5,674 nucleotides of DNA from Cyanothece sp. UBA12306 (GTDB lineage: Bacteria > Cyanobacteriota > Cyanobacteriia > Cyanobacteriales > Microcystaceae): assembly GCA_003448685.1 (NCBI GenBank), contig DLXW01000039.1, positions 2,737 through 8,410 on the forward strand, read 5' to 3'. The stretch's first letter is position 1; each line of letters opens with the position of its first letter. The notes beneath the pieces are model-generated. The model did no database searches and was not told the DNA's origin. It worked only from the letters and a program-made list of their open reading frames with translations. The position numbers were made by a program, and so were the translations under genes. Positions 1 through 5,674 of the stretch are shown here, piece by piece.

Positions 1-283
1 GCTGAATCTCTCCGCGAATGTAAGGCAAAGCGAAGGAACTAAAAGCATGGCCTTTTTCGCTATCAAAACGTTCAATTGCTCGGATAAGTCCTAAAGAGCC
101 AACTTGTAACAAATCTTCGTAACTTTCAGGACATTTATTCACCCAATGGTATGCTTCTTTGCGAGCTAAGCCAAAATTTAGTTCAAGAATTTGATTACGT
201 ATTTGAATGTTTCGAGTTTTTTGATAATCACGAAATAAACTGAGGGTATCTAGTTTGAGATTTTCTTTGATTGGGATAGACAT
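1..283 (-). CDS. sigF: Group 3 RNA polymerase sigma factor SigF, N-terminal part (cut by window edge)
   Basis: My translation of the minus strand from the ATG at 281-283 is open to the window edge: 94 residues starting MSIPIKENLKLDTLSLFRDY. It has the N-terminal sigma-70 pattern: a helical lead-in with NQILELNFGLARKEA (about 30-44), region 2.2 DLLQVGSLGLIRAIERFD (57-74) and the start of region 2.3, FSSFALPYIRGEIQ (81-94). Region 1.1 is absent, which fits a group 3 (flagellar/sporulation-like) sigma, and the wording closely matches cyanobacterial SigF as I remember it. In Synechocystis SigF directs genes for type IV pili, motility and secreted or surface products; the same role here is inferred. 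The C-terminal promoter-binding regions lie outside the window. The ATG has no clear Shine-Dalgarno; a TTG five codons upstream is possible, but the family start fits the ATG. Confidence 0.9.
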   Translation of the reverse strand, partial: MSIPIKENLKLDTLSLFRDYQKTRNIQIRNQILELNFGLARKEAYHWVNKCPESYEDLLQVGSLGLIRAIERFDSEKGHAFSSFALPYIRGEIQ

Positions 284-483
284 AGCAAATTCGCACAATT
301 GAGTTGAGATATAGCAAGATATGGAGTTGCTTATGTTATTGATTGAGAATTAGAAAGAAGCACGAGATTAGCTTTCAATCTGTTTTCACTGTATTCAGCG
401 TAAAGGCAAAGGCTAACTCAAAACAACAGAATTTTTACCAGAAGTTAGTCTTTTTATCCCACGGATTATCCTTGATTTTACTT

Positions 484-520
484 ACTTTCGATGGTTGATC
501 GATTTTAATAATCGTAAAGT
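484..520. repeat. Imperfect inverted repeat (9-bp stem, one bulge)
   Basis: ACTTTCGAT (484-492) pairs with ATCG-T-AAAGT (511-520), giving nine pairs with T515 bulged and an 18-base loop. An alternative smaller hairpin, CGATTTTAATAATCG (500-514), uses part of the same bases. No T-run follows on either strand, so a standard intrinsic terminator is unlikely. It could be a leader structure of sigF or a protein-binding site. In such AT-rich DNA a chance origin is possible. Confidence 0.35.
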
Positions 521-546
521 TAGATAGAATTTAGTAAATATACTTA

Positions 547-563
547 CAATAGTTCGTCTATTG
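547..563. repeat. Perfect 6-5-6 inverted repeat upstream of sigF
   Basis: CAATAG-TTCGT-CTATTG is a perfect dyad. On the minus strand it lies just downstream of a consensus -35-like TTGACA (585-580), so it would overlap the -10 region of a sigF-directed promoter if that promoter is real. It may be an operator or a small hairpin; function is inference only. Confidence 0.35.
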
Positions 564-603
564 CTCAAATTAAGAATTTTGTCAAGTTTTTGGCTAGTTT
601 CTC

Positions 604-637
604 TGAGTTCAAGATTAAGTGTTTTCCTCGGAACTCA
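604..637. repeat. 7-bp inverted repeat just past hyuA 3' end
   Basis: TGAGTTC (604-610) and GAACTCA (631-637) are perfect reverse complements with a 20-base loop. The site lies 47 bases beyond the hyuA stop codon, where a terminator would be expected. The T-rich tract (TTAGTTTTTATTTTTG, from 640) follows on the plus strand, opposite to hyuA transcription, so for hyuA it lacks a downstream U-run. Weak candidate for a transcript-end structure. Confidence 0.3.
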
Positions 638-683
638 AGTTAGTTTTTATTTTTGTTGTTTTTTGTTAATATAAAATCTCCAA

Positions 684-2780
684 TTAATTCTGTCGTAAAA
701 TTAGATGATTAGATTTAGTTAAGACGGCTTTCCAATTAGGTTCAACAATAATTGTGCTAATTTTTTCTACAATAATAGCGGGTCCATTTATACAGTCTTG
801 AGGTTGTAAGTCTTCCCGTTGATAAATAGGGGTACTATGCCACATATTATGGCTAAATATTTGAACGTTTTCTAGAGGTTTAGGATAGTCGTTAAGAGGA
901 CGAGTGCGGCTAATTACAACTTCTTCTGGAGTTTCCATTGGTTGAACTACTTCAATAGCAATAGATTCCACAATTAAGGGTTTATTTGATTGAATAAAAC
1001 CATAGCGTGATCGATGTTCTTCTTCAAATTGTTTAACCATAGTTTCTGGATTATTTACAAAATCAATTGGTAAAGTTGAGTCCGTTCCTTGATATTTTAA
1101 ATTAACTTTTTTAGTGATCTTATTTTCTAGTTGTGATAATTGAATATCAATTTTATGTTTTGCCTTGATTTCTAAGCGATCAAGAAAAAGGTTTAATTGA
1201 GGTATTAAAGCTTGATCTAATAACTGTTCGATTGTTTTTTCTTCAATAATACAAATATCAGCTAAACCCATGCCATAGGCACTTAAAACACCAGCGTATG
1301 GATGAATAAAAATAGTTTTAATTCCCAAGGTATCGGCGATTAAACAGCAAACCTGAGACCCCGCACCTCCAAAGCTGGTTAAAGTATATTTAGTGACATC
1401 ATAGCCTTTTTGTAAGGACACTTTTTTAATAGCATTGGCCATATTCTGAACAGCAATTAAAATAAAACCATCAGCTACTTTTTCTGGGGTAGTTAAATTT
1501 CCTGTTACCTGAGAAACTTCTTGTGCTAATTGAGTAAACTTTTGCTGTACAATTGCTAAATCTAATGGTAAATTTTCTTGTTCTCCAAAGATAGCAGGAA
1601 AATAGTTAGATCTGATTTTTCCTACCATCACATTAGCATCGGTAACAGTAAGTGGACCACCGCGACGATAGCAAGCAGGTCCGGGATTTGCTCCTGCAGA
1701 TTCAGGTCCGACGCGAAAGCTAAACCCATCAAAAAATAGAATTGAACCTCCACCAGCAGCGACAGTATGAATACTGAGCATGGGTACTCTAATTCTGATA
1801 CCAGCAATTTCATTATTAATCTCCCGTTCATACTCTCCTTTAAAGTGAGCAACATCGGTAGAAGTTCCTCCCATATCAAAGGTAATAATCTCCTGAAAAC
1901 CCGCCCTTAAACTAGTTTGAACTGCCCCCACAATTCCCCCAGCAGGACCAGATAAAATACTGTCTTTTCCGTGGAATTGCTCAGCATCTGTTAGTCCTCC
2001 ATCGGATTTCATAAACATTAATCTTACATCAGGTAATTGCTTTAAAACTTGATCGATATATCTTCGTAAAATAGGAGACAAATAAGCATCAACAACTGTT
2101 GTATCTCCCCTCGCTACTAATTTCATTAAGGGACTTACTTGATGGGAAACAGAAACTTGAGTAAAGCCAATTTCTTGTGCTATTTTACTAACTTTATTTT
2201 CATGTTCTGGATAACGAAAACTGTGCATAAAAACAATAGCGCAACTTCCAATTCCTTGCTCATATACTTGTTGTAAATTTTGATAAACTTGTTCGGTATC
2301 GATAGCTTTTAATTCATTACCATTAACATCATATCTTTCATCTACTTCGATAACACATTCATACAGCATTGAAGGTAAAATAATATTTAGATCGAAAATA
2401 TTGGGGCGATTTTGATACCCAATTCTGAGGGCATCTTTAAACCCTTTTGTGATTAGTAGAACTGTGCGATCGCCTTTTCTTTCAAGTAAGGCATTAGTCG
2501 CTACAGTAGTTCCCATTTTAATAACTTCTAGTTGTTTTGTATCCAGCTTTTCACCACTTTTAACTCCGAGAATATCTCGAATGCCTTGAAGAACTGCATC
2601 TTGGTATCTGTCAGGATTATCTGACAGTAATTTATATAAAATAATCCATTTTTGATCAGGGAGTTCAAAAATACAAAAACGCTTACTTTTGTCAGAAATA
2701 TTGTTGATAATTGTTGGATTATCAGTCAATCCAATGATGTCGGTAAAAGTGCCACCTCTGTCTACAAATACTTTTAACAT
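684..2780 (-). CDS. hyuA: Stand-alone HyuA-type subunit of 5-oxoprolinase/hydantoinase
   Basis: Encodes 698 residues of the hydantoinase A/5-oxoprolinase family, which uses ATP to open cyclic amides such as 5-oxoproline (to glutamate) or hydantoins in the cytosol. Seen in order: phosphate-binding VDRGGTFTDI (6-15), MGTTVATNALLERKG (89-103), the RGDTTVVDAYLSP segment (224-236), SGPAGGIVGA (277-286), the second ATPase motif FDMGGTSTDVA (301-311), GPESAGANPGPACYRRGGPLTVTDANV (358-384) and a family-type C-terminus around GPAIIVEK (666-673). The FPAIFG...LPLD stretch (394-406) resembles the 5-oxoprolinase branch, so that substrate is my best guess. It corresponds only to the A half: no HyuB or fused B half follows. 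GGAGSQVCC (471-479) departs from the usual GGAGGQHA, losing the conserved His. The frame is intact, so a broken gene is unlikely. The ATG has no clear Shine-Dalgarno. Gene symbol is by family. Confidence 0.88.
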   Translation of the reverse strand: MLKVFVDRGGTFTDIIGLTDNPTIINNISDKSKRFCIFELPDQKWIILYKLLSDNPDRYQDAVLQGIRDILGVKSGEKLDTKQLEVIKMGTTVATNALLERKGDRTVLLITKGFKDALRIGYQNRPNIFDLNIILPSMLYECVIEVDERYDVNGNELKAIDTEQVYQNLQQVYEQGIGSCAIVFMHSFRYPEHENKVSKIAQEIGFTQVSVSHQVSPLMKLVARGDTTVVDAYLSPILRRYIDQVLKQLPDVRLMFMKSDGGLTDAEQFHGKDSILSGPAGGIVGAVQTSLRAGFQEIITFDMGGTSTDVAHFKGEYEREINNEIAGIRIRVPMLSIHTVAAGGGSILFFDGFSFRVGPESAGANPGPACYRRGGPLTVTDANVMVGKIRSNYFPAIFGEQENLPLDLAIVQQKFTQLAQEVSQVTGNLTTPEKVADGFILIAVQNMANAIKKVSLQKGYDVTKYTLTSFGGAGSQVCCLIADTLGIKTIFIHPYAGVLSAYGMGLADICIIEEKTIEQLLDQALIPQLNLFLDRLEIKAKHKIDIQLSQLENKITKKVNLKYQGTDSTLPIDFVNNPETMVKQFEEEHRSRYGFIQSNKPLIVESIAIEVVQPMETPEEVVISRTRPLNDYPKPLENVQIFSHNMWHSTPIYQREDLQPQDCINGPAIIVEKISTIIVEPNWKAVLTKSNHLILRQN
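2466..2473. repeat. HIP1 octamer GCGATCGC
   Basis: Exact copy of the highly iterated palindrome HIP1, which is strongly over-represented in many cyanobacterial genomes. This copy lies inside hyuA. Its value here is as a lineage marker; no local function is implied. Confidence 0.8.
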
Positions 2781-2829
2781 AATTGATTTTTACTAATATA
2801 TATGGATGTCTATTTTGTTAGTATTAAGT

Positions 2830-2894
2830 TCTATATCAAACAAAAAATACTGTCGATCTCTATTACTTTAGAGAAAAATCTCAATTATTGACAA
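2830..2894 (-). promoter_or_regulatory. Candidate hyuA promoter region (two alternatives)
   Basis: Two sigma-70-like options read toward hyuA. One is TTGTCA (2894-2889), 18 bases, then TAAAGT (2870-2865), whose -35 uses the same bases as the opposite promoter's TTGACA. The other is TCGACA (2856-2851), 15 bases, then TATAGA (2835-2830) preceded by TG, an extended -10 form with a short spacer. Neither is strong and I cannot choose between them. Confidence 0.3.
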
Positions 2895-2918
2895 ACCGAA
2901 CTTAAACCATAGTACAAT
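2888..2918 (+). promoter_or_regulatory. Sigma-70-type promoter of the DUF3598-like gene
   Basis: Perfect -35 TTGACA (2888-2893), 19-base spacer, -10 TACAAT (2913-2918, five of six consensus bases). Predicted start is near 2925, leaving a leader of about 20 bases that still includes the Shine-Dalgarno. The spacer is two bases longer than ideal. The dyad TCAATTATTGA (2881-2891) runs into the -35 box and could bind a regulator. Confidence 0.55.
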
Positions 2919-2931
2919 TAAGCAGATAATC

Positions 2932-2936
2932 AAGGA
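2932..2936 (+). promoter_or_regulatory. Ribosome binding site AAGGA
   Basis: AAGGA ends seven bases before the ATG at 2944, ideal spacing. This favours that ATG over the in-frame ATG at 2956 (residue 5). Confidence 0.6.
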
Positions 2937-2943
2937 TTTATCG

Positions 2944-3750
2944 ATGAACAAAATTATGAATGCAGCAGACCAAAATTGGGCTAATTTATTTTTAACGCAA
3001 AATAGCAATTGTGGATCTTGGCATGGTTTATGGACATCTTATAATACAAATCAAGAATTTATTCAACAAAAAAAAGTTATTAGAGACTTTCATTCTAACT
3101 CAGAAGGCACTATAGTTGATCATCAAAATACTTACTTGAATGAAGATGGCAGTAGCAGTAAACAAAAATGGGAAATTGATAAACTAACCTCTAATCAACC
3201 TGATGGAGTGATTCATCCTGCTGCAACCAGTATGAGAACTTTAGCATCAGGTAATGGAGAAAGTGTTTGGATTTCTAAACAGTTAGAAATAGGCCAACTT
3301 TTTGGAGGAGAATTCTTTTTTCGCCATCAAAATTGGCGCAACAGTGTTGTGATTCTTTATGGTCAAAAAGGAATTATAGACAGATTGACGCTTATTTGTG
3401 AACACGATGGAAATTTTCCTGATAGCTATCCAAAAGAAGTTATTGATGATCTTGAAGATGATTGGATAGGAAGCACAAAATTGATGACACCTGATTTAAA
3501 CTTAATAGAAGAAAAAGAACCTAAAAAATTAACTTTAAAAATTGCTCAACCTAATTATCAAACCTTTAATCTTCCAGGTAGTTTTATCATCCAGACTCCT
3601 GTTGAGTATAAAGTAGGGGAGAGTTTCAAGATTCAGGTAGGCAAATTAATTACAAAAAATCAATATAAACAAATTTCAGCTAACTATAATAATCAAGGGC
3701 AATTTGAGGGAATTTTATGGGAAACCTTTGAGCGAGTTGTTATGAACTAA
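2944..3750 (+). CDS. DUF3598-like protein (possibly BFA1/lipocalin-like), function unknown
   Basis: Encodes 268 residues, polar, with no signal peptide or membrane segment, so probably cytosolic. It resembles the DUF3598 family of cyanobacteria and plastids: an N-terminal NWANLF with [10 protein letters not shown] (24-33), a middle strand-rich block [20 protein letters not shown] (132-151), and a C-terminal block with [10 protein letters not shown] (210-219), [13 protein letters not shown] (244-256) and a closing WETFER (259-264). The alternating strand pattern and two blocks suit a double beta-barrel, as described for the plant member BFA1, an assembly factor for chloroplast ATP synthase CF1; the family also recalls the lipocalin-fold CpcS/CpeS bilin lyases. 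Any ATP-synthase or pigment role here is inference, and similarity was judged by eye. Its own promoter and Shine-Dalgarno lie directly upstream; its TAA overlaps the dtd stop on the other strand by four bases. Confidence 0.6.
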   Translation: MNKIMNAADQNWANLFLTQNSNCGSWHGLWTSYNTNQEFIQQKKVIRDFHSNSEGTIVDHQNTYLNEDGSSSKQKWEIDKLTSNQPDGVIHPAATSMRTLASGNGESVWISKQLEIGQLFGGEFFFRHQNWRNSVVILYGQKGIIDRLTLICEHDGNFPDSYPKEVIDDLEDDWIGSTKLMTPDLNLIEEKEPKKLTLKIAQPNYQTFNLPGSFIIQTPVEYKVGESFKIQVGKLITKNQYKQISANYNNQGQFEGILWETFERVVMN

Positions 3751-4190
3751 CGTTCTAACCATAAAGTTACTGGACCATCATTATCAATGCTTACCTGCAT
3801 TATTGCGCCAAAAATCCCTGTCTCTACTTTTAAACCACTGTTTTTTAATTTAATAATAAAGTGATTATATAAAGTTTTCGCTACCGATGGAGCAGCAGAA
3901 TCACTAAAAGAAGGACGACGACCTTTAGGACAATCTCCATAAAGAGTAAACTGACTAATTACTAACAATTCTCCCTGAATTTCTTGAACGGATTTTTCCG
4001 AGCGATCGCCCCCTTCTTCTACGGGAAATAATCTTAAGTCTAAACATTTACGGGTCATCCATTCCAATTCAACTTCCGTATCCTTTGTTCCAATTCCCAC
4101 TAACAAATTTAAACCCCGACCAATTTGACCGACAATTTCTCCATTAACGGTGACAGAAGAAGCCTTAACTCGTTGAATAATTACACGCAC
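3747..4190 (-). CDS. dtd: D-aminoacyl-tRNA deacylase (DTD)
   Basis: Encodes 147 residues, the normal full length for DTD, which hydrolyses D-amino acids (and glycine wrongly attached to tRNA-Ala) from tRNA in the cytosol, protecting translation. Seen: the typical opening [20 protein letters not shown] (2-21), the catalytic-site motif SQFTLYGD (79-86), [11 protein letters not shown] (89-99) and the C-terminal NDGPVTLWL (137-145) containing the Gly139-Pro140 pair that in the family forms the cis-Pro chirality filter. All key residues appear intact. The start codon is GTG (4188-4190): a stop lies five codons upstream in frame with no other start between, and GAGG precedes it. It faces away from pdhC and runs tail to tail into the DUF3598-like gene, so it is probably its own transcription unit. 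Confidence 0.96.
   Translation of the reverse strand: MRVIIQRVKASSVTVNGEIVGQIGRGLNLLVGIGTKDTEVELEWMTRKCLDLRLFPVEEGGDRSEKSVQEIQGELLVISQFTLYGDCPKGRRPSFSDSAAPSVAKTLYNHFIIKLKNSGLKVETGIFGAIMQVSIDNDGPVTLWLER
4002..4009. repeat. HIP1 octamer GCGATCGC
   Basis: Second exact HIP1 copy, inside dtd, in the poorly conserved GGDRSEK loop region where extra bases of the palindrome are easily tolerated. Confidence 0.8.
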
Positions 4191-4200
4191 AACACAATAA

Positions 4201-4204
4201 CCTC
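4201..4204 (-). promoter_or_regulatory. Shine-Dalgarno GAGG deciding the dtd GTG start
   Basis: Read on the minus strand, GAGG lies ten bases before the GTG at 4190-4188. Together with the upstream in-frame stop (4205-4203) it fixes the start. Confidence 0.55.
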
Positions 4205-4211
4205 AATTAGA

Positions 4212-4263
4212 ATTATGAATTAGGAATTGTCCATTGTTGATTGTTACCCATTCATGATAAGAT
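4212..4263. promoter_or_regulatory. Candidate divergent promoters for dtd and pdhC
   Basis: Toward dtd (minus): TCAACA (4240-4235), 17 bases, CATAAT (4217-4212), placing the transcript start near 4205, very close to the GAGG. Toward pdhC (plus): an extended -10 TGATAAGAT (4255-4263) with TTGTTG (4234-4239) at 18 bases. The two -35 elements share bases, as at the other divergent junction. Each is a partial consensus match only. The 4205-4229 stretch is built from repeated AATTAG/GAATT units, a common texture of cyanobacterial spacers. Confidence 0.3.
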
Positions 4264-4308
4264 GCGATTCGGCATAAGTTTTGATTGCCTATTGAAAAAT
4301 ATTTAGAC

Positions 4309-4313
4309 AGGGA
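4309..4313 (+). promoter_or_regulatory. Shine-Dalgarno AGGGA deciding the pdhC start
   Basis: AGGGA lies ten bases before the ATG at 4324. The frame can be extended upstream to a TTG at 4285, but that adds 13 residues lacking family similarity and would place this ribosome site inside the gene. Confidence 0.6.
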
Positions 4314-4323
4314 AAGCCAATCC

Positions 4324-5598
4324 ATGATTCACGACATCTTCATGCCTGCACTCAGTTCTACCATGACCGAGGGAAAAATTGTCTCTTGGGTGAAATCTCC
4401 AGGGGATAAGGTTGCCAAAGGTGAAACTGTAGTGGTTGTGGAATCAGATAAAGCTGACATGGATGTAGAATCTTTCTATGAAGGCTATCTAGCAACTATT
4501 TTAGTTGAAGCTGGTCAAGAAGCCCCAGTTGGAACGGCGATCGCTTTAGTTGCTGAAACTGAAGCAGAAATTGCTCAAGCGCAACAGCAACAAAAACCCC
4601 CATCGACTAAAACAGAAACTACACCCTCTTCTCCTCGAGTTTCTACTCCTGCACCTCAACCGCTTACTACTGCTACAGTTACCCCCACAGCTACTTCTAG
4701 TAATGGTAATGGTCGTACTATAGCTTCCCCACGGGCAAAAAAATTAGCTAAAGAATTAGGAGTTGACCTCAAAACTCTTCAAGGAAGTGGTCCTTATGGT
4801 CGTATTATCGCTGAAGATGTGGAACGCGCTACAGGAAAAGTTAGCACAGTAACCCCAACTCCAACTCCTGAACCTCAACCGACTGCTACTCCTATCGCGT
4901 CTTCAACTCCTGCATCTGCTACTCCTGGAGAAACTGTTCCCCTGACTACTTTACAAAAAGCAGTAGTCCAAAATATGGTCGCTACGGTGCAAGTTCCCAC
5001 CTATCGTGTTGGTTATACCATCACTACCGATGCTTTAGATAAACTCTACAAACAACTCAAACCGAAAGGCGTCACCATGACTGCTTTGTTAGCTAAAGCG
5101 GTGGCAATGGCTTTACAAAAACATCCTTTAGTCAATGCTAGTTATAGCGATCAAGGTATTAAATATAGTGGTTCAATTAATGTTGCTTTAGCAGTAGCAA
5201 TGGATGATGGGGGATTAATTACTCCTGTATTACAAAACGCCGATCAAGTGGATATTTATTCCCTGTCTCGCACTTGGAAAGATTTAGTTGATCGTGCTAG
5301 AAACAAACAATTACAACCCCAAGAATACAATAGTGGAACCATTACGGTATCTAACTTAGGAATGTTTGGAGTGGATCGTTTTGATGCTATTTTACCCCCA
5401 GGACAAGGGGCAATTTTGGCCATTGGTGCATCCCGTCCCCAAGTGGTAGCAACTCCAGAGGGATTAATCGGAGTACAACGTCAAATGGCGGTTAATATTA
5501 CTTGCGATCATCGGGTGATTTATGGGGCCCATGCGGCAGCCTTTTTACAAGATTTAGCCAAGGTAATCGAAACTAATGTTCAGTCTTTGACGATGTAA
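4324..5598 (+). CDS. pdhC: Dihydrolipoamide acetyltransferase, E2 of pyruvate dehydrogenase
   Basis: Encodes 424 residues (called odhB in some cyanobacterial annotations). E2 forms the core of the pyruvate dehydrogenase complex, passing acetyl groups from E1 via lipoyl-lysine to CoA, with E3 reoxidising the lipoamide. Domains: a single lipoyl domain (about 1-80) with the modified lysine K43 in SDKADMD; a Pro/Thr/Ser/Ala linker (about 85-130); a peripheral-subunit-binding domain (133-168, ASPRAKKLAKELGVDLKTLQ and GPYGRIIAEDVE); a second linker (173-203); and the catalytic domain (204-424), with SNLGMFGVDRFDAILPPGQ (343-361) and active-site DHRVIYGA (395-402). His396 is present, but the usual Asp of HxxxDG is Tyr400, as I recall for plastid and cyanobacterial E2. 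No E1 or E3 gene is adjacent, which is usual in cyanobacteria. Confidence 0.95.
   Translation: MIHDIFMPALSSTMTEGKIVSWVKSPGDKVAKGETVVVVESDKADMDVESFYEGYLATILVEAGQEAPVGTAIALVAETEAEIAQAQQQQKPPSTKTETTPSSPRVSTPAPQPLTTATVTPTATSSNGNGRTIASPRAKKLAKELGVDLKTLQGSGPYGRIIAEDVERATGKVSTVTPTPTPEPQPTATPIASSTPASATPGETVPLTTLQKAVVQNMVATVQVPTYRVGYTITTDALDKLYKQLKPKGVTMTALLAKAVAMALQKHPLVNASYSDQGIKYSGSINVALAVAMDDGGLITPVLQNADQVDIYSLSRTWKDLVDRARNKQLQPQEYNSGTITVSNLGMFGVDRFDAILPPGQGAILAIGASRPQVVATPEGLIGVQRQMAVNITCDHRVIYGAHAAAFLQDLAKVIETNVQSLTM
4537..4544. repeat. HIP1 octamer GCGATCGC
   Basis: Third exact HIP1 copy, inside the lipoyl-domain part of pdhC, here in the extended GGCGATCGC form. Confidence 0.8.
4645..4881 (+). 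repeat. 18-base direct repeat in the two pdhC linkers
   Basis: ACTCCTGCACCTCAACCG (4645-4662) and ACTCCTGAACCTCAACCG (4864-4881) differ at one base and are in the same frame, encoding TPAPQP and TPEPQP. One lies in the linker before and one in the linker after the subunit-binding domain. Recent copying or shared codon preference in a low-complexity linker would both explain it. Confidence 0.7.
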
Positions 5599-5620
5599 AT
5601 CCTTTAACTTTCATTCATTG

Positions 5621-5643
5621 TAGGGTGGGCAATGCCCACCTTA
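5621..5643. repeat. Cyanobacterial GGTGGGC palindrome, possible pdhC transcript terminator
   Basis: TAGGGTGGGC (5621-5630), loop AAT, GCCCACCTTA (5634-5643): ten pairs with one G-U, seven of the inner ones unbroken and GC-rich. It begins 22 bases after the pdhC stop. Near-identical units (GTAGGGTGGGCATTGCCCACC-like) are scattered between genes in many cyanobacteria, so I class it as a dispersed repeat. The stem could end or protect the pdhC transcript, but no T-run follows. Confidence 0.7.
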
Positions 5644-5674
5644 TAGCAGAATTCTCCAAGTCAGAAGTCTCCAA

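Larger units (their letters stand above)
284..683. other. 400-base non-coding gap between hyuA 3' end and sigF 5' end
   Basis: Frames on both strands are broken by frequent stops, and I find only trivial reading frames (for example 10 codons from 321). I looked specifically for a remnant of HyuB or of a HyuA-HyuB fusion just after the hyuA stop and saw none. The stretch should contain the sigF promoter and leader. Candidates are weak: a perfect TTGACA on the minus strand (585-580) lacks a good -10 at 17 bases (AATAGA), and TGCTATATC near 310 resembles an extended -10 without a -35. It also holds three inverted repeats, listed separately. Confidence 0.7.

Noticed and set aside
435..461. Possible SigF-type self-regulated promoter (GGTAA at 439-435, TGGGA near 461-457)
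   Set aside because: Only the short GGTAA fits the pilA1-type elements I remember; the -35 part matches poorly, and such 5-mers occur by chance.
1628..1879. Minus-strand 83-codon hydrophobic frame
   Set aside because: It lies wholly inside hyuA in another frame on the same strand, over strongly conserved HyuA motifs, with no ribosome site; a shadow frame.
2791..2823. TACTAA/TTAGTA inverted repeat in the hyuA leader
   Set aside because: Six-base arms with a 21-base spacer in very AT-rich sequence; no supporting signal.
2871..2882. GAGA-AAAA-TCTC hairpin between the divergent genes
   Set aside because: Four-base stem in AT-rich DNA with several alternative pairings; not distinguishable from chance.
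4285..4323. Upstream TTG start for pdhC adding 13 residues
   Set aside because: The ATG at 4324 has AGGGA at ten bases and begins with the family-typical MIHDIFMPALSSTMTEG; the extra residues have no family match.

Overview
This window looks like ordinary chromosome from an AT-rich cyanobacterium. The pointers are a SigF-type group 3 sigma factor, a DUF3598-like protein (a family known mainly from cyanobacteria and plastid-bearing eukaryotes), and a pyruvate dehydrogenase E2 with the DHRVIYGA active-site variant I associate with cyanobacteria and plastids. There are also three copies of the HIP1 octamer GCGATCGC and one copy of the TAGGGTGGGC palindrome common in cyanobacterial intergenic DNA. 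Nothing fixes the genus. I see no transposase, prophage, CRISPR, tRNA or rRNA.

Layout: the window opens inside sigF (minus strand, N-terminal 94 residues only, running off the left edge). A 400-base non-coding gap (284-683) follows, holding three inverted repeats. Next comes a stand-alone hyuA-type 5-oxoprolinase/hydantoinase subunit (684-2780, minus). A divergent intergenic region (2781-2943) carries a good sigma-70-like promoter for the DUF3598-like gene on the plus strand (2944-3750). That gene meets dtd (D-aminoacyl-tRNA deacylase, minus, 3747-4190) tail to tail, with a four-base overlap of the stop codons. dtd uses GTG as its start. A second divergent region (4191-4323) separates dtd from pdhC (E2, plus), whose best start is the ATG at 4324. 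A 23-base palindromic repeat lies just after its stop.

The genes do not form an operon: directions are -, -, +, -, + with promoters or long gaps between them. They serve different housekeeping jobs: sigma-factor control of motility and surface functions, ATP-dependent cleavage of cyclic amides (5-oxoproline and relatives), proofreading of mischarged tRNA, and acetyl-CoA production. No undescribed multi-gene system is visible. The points most worth a second look are the HyuA half without an adjacent HyuB and with an altered conserved glycine-rich motif, the uncharacterised DUF3598-like gene behind a strong promoter, and the hairpin cluster upstream of sigF.
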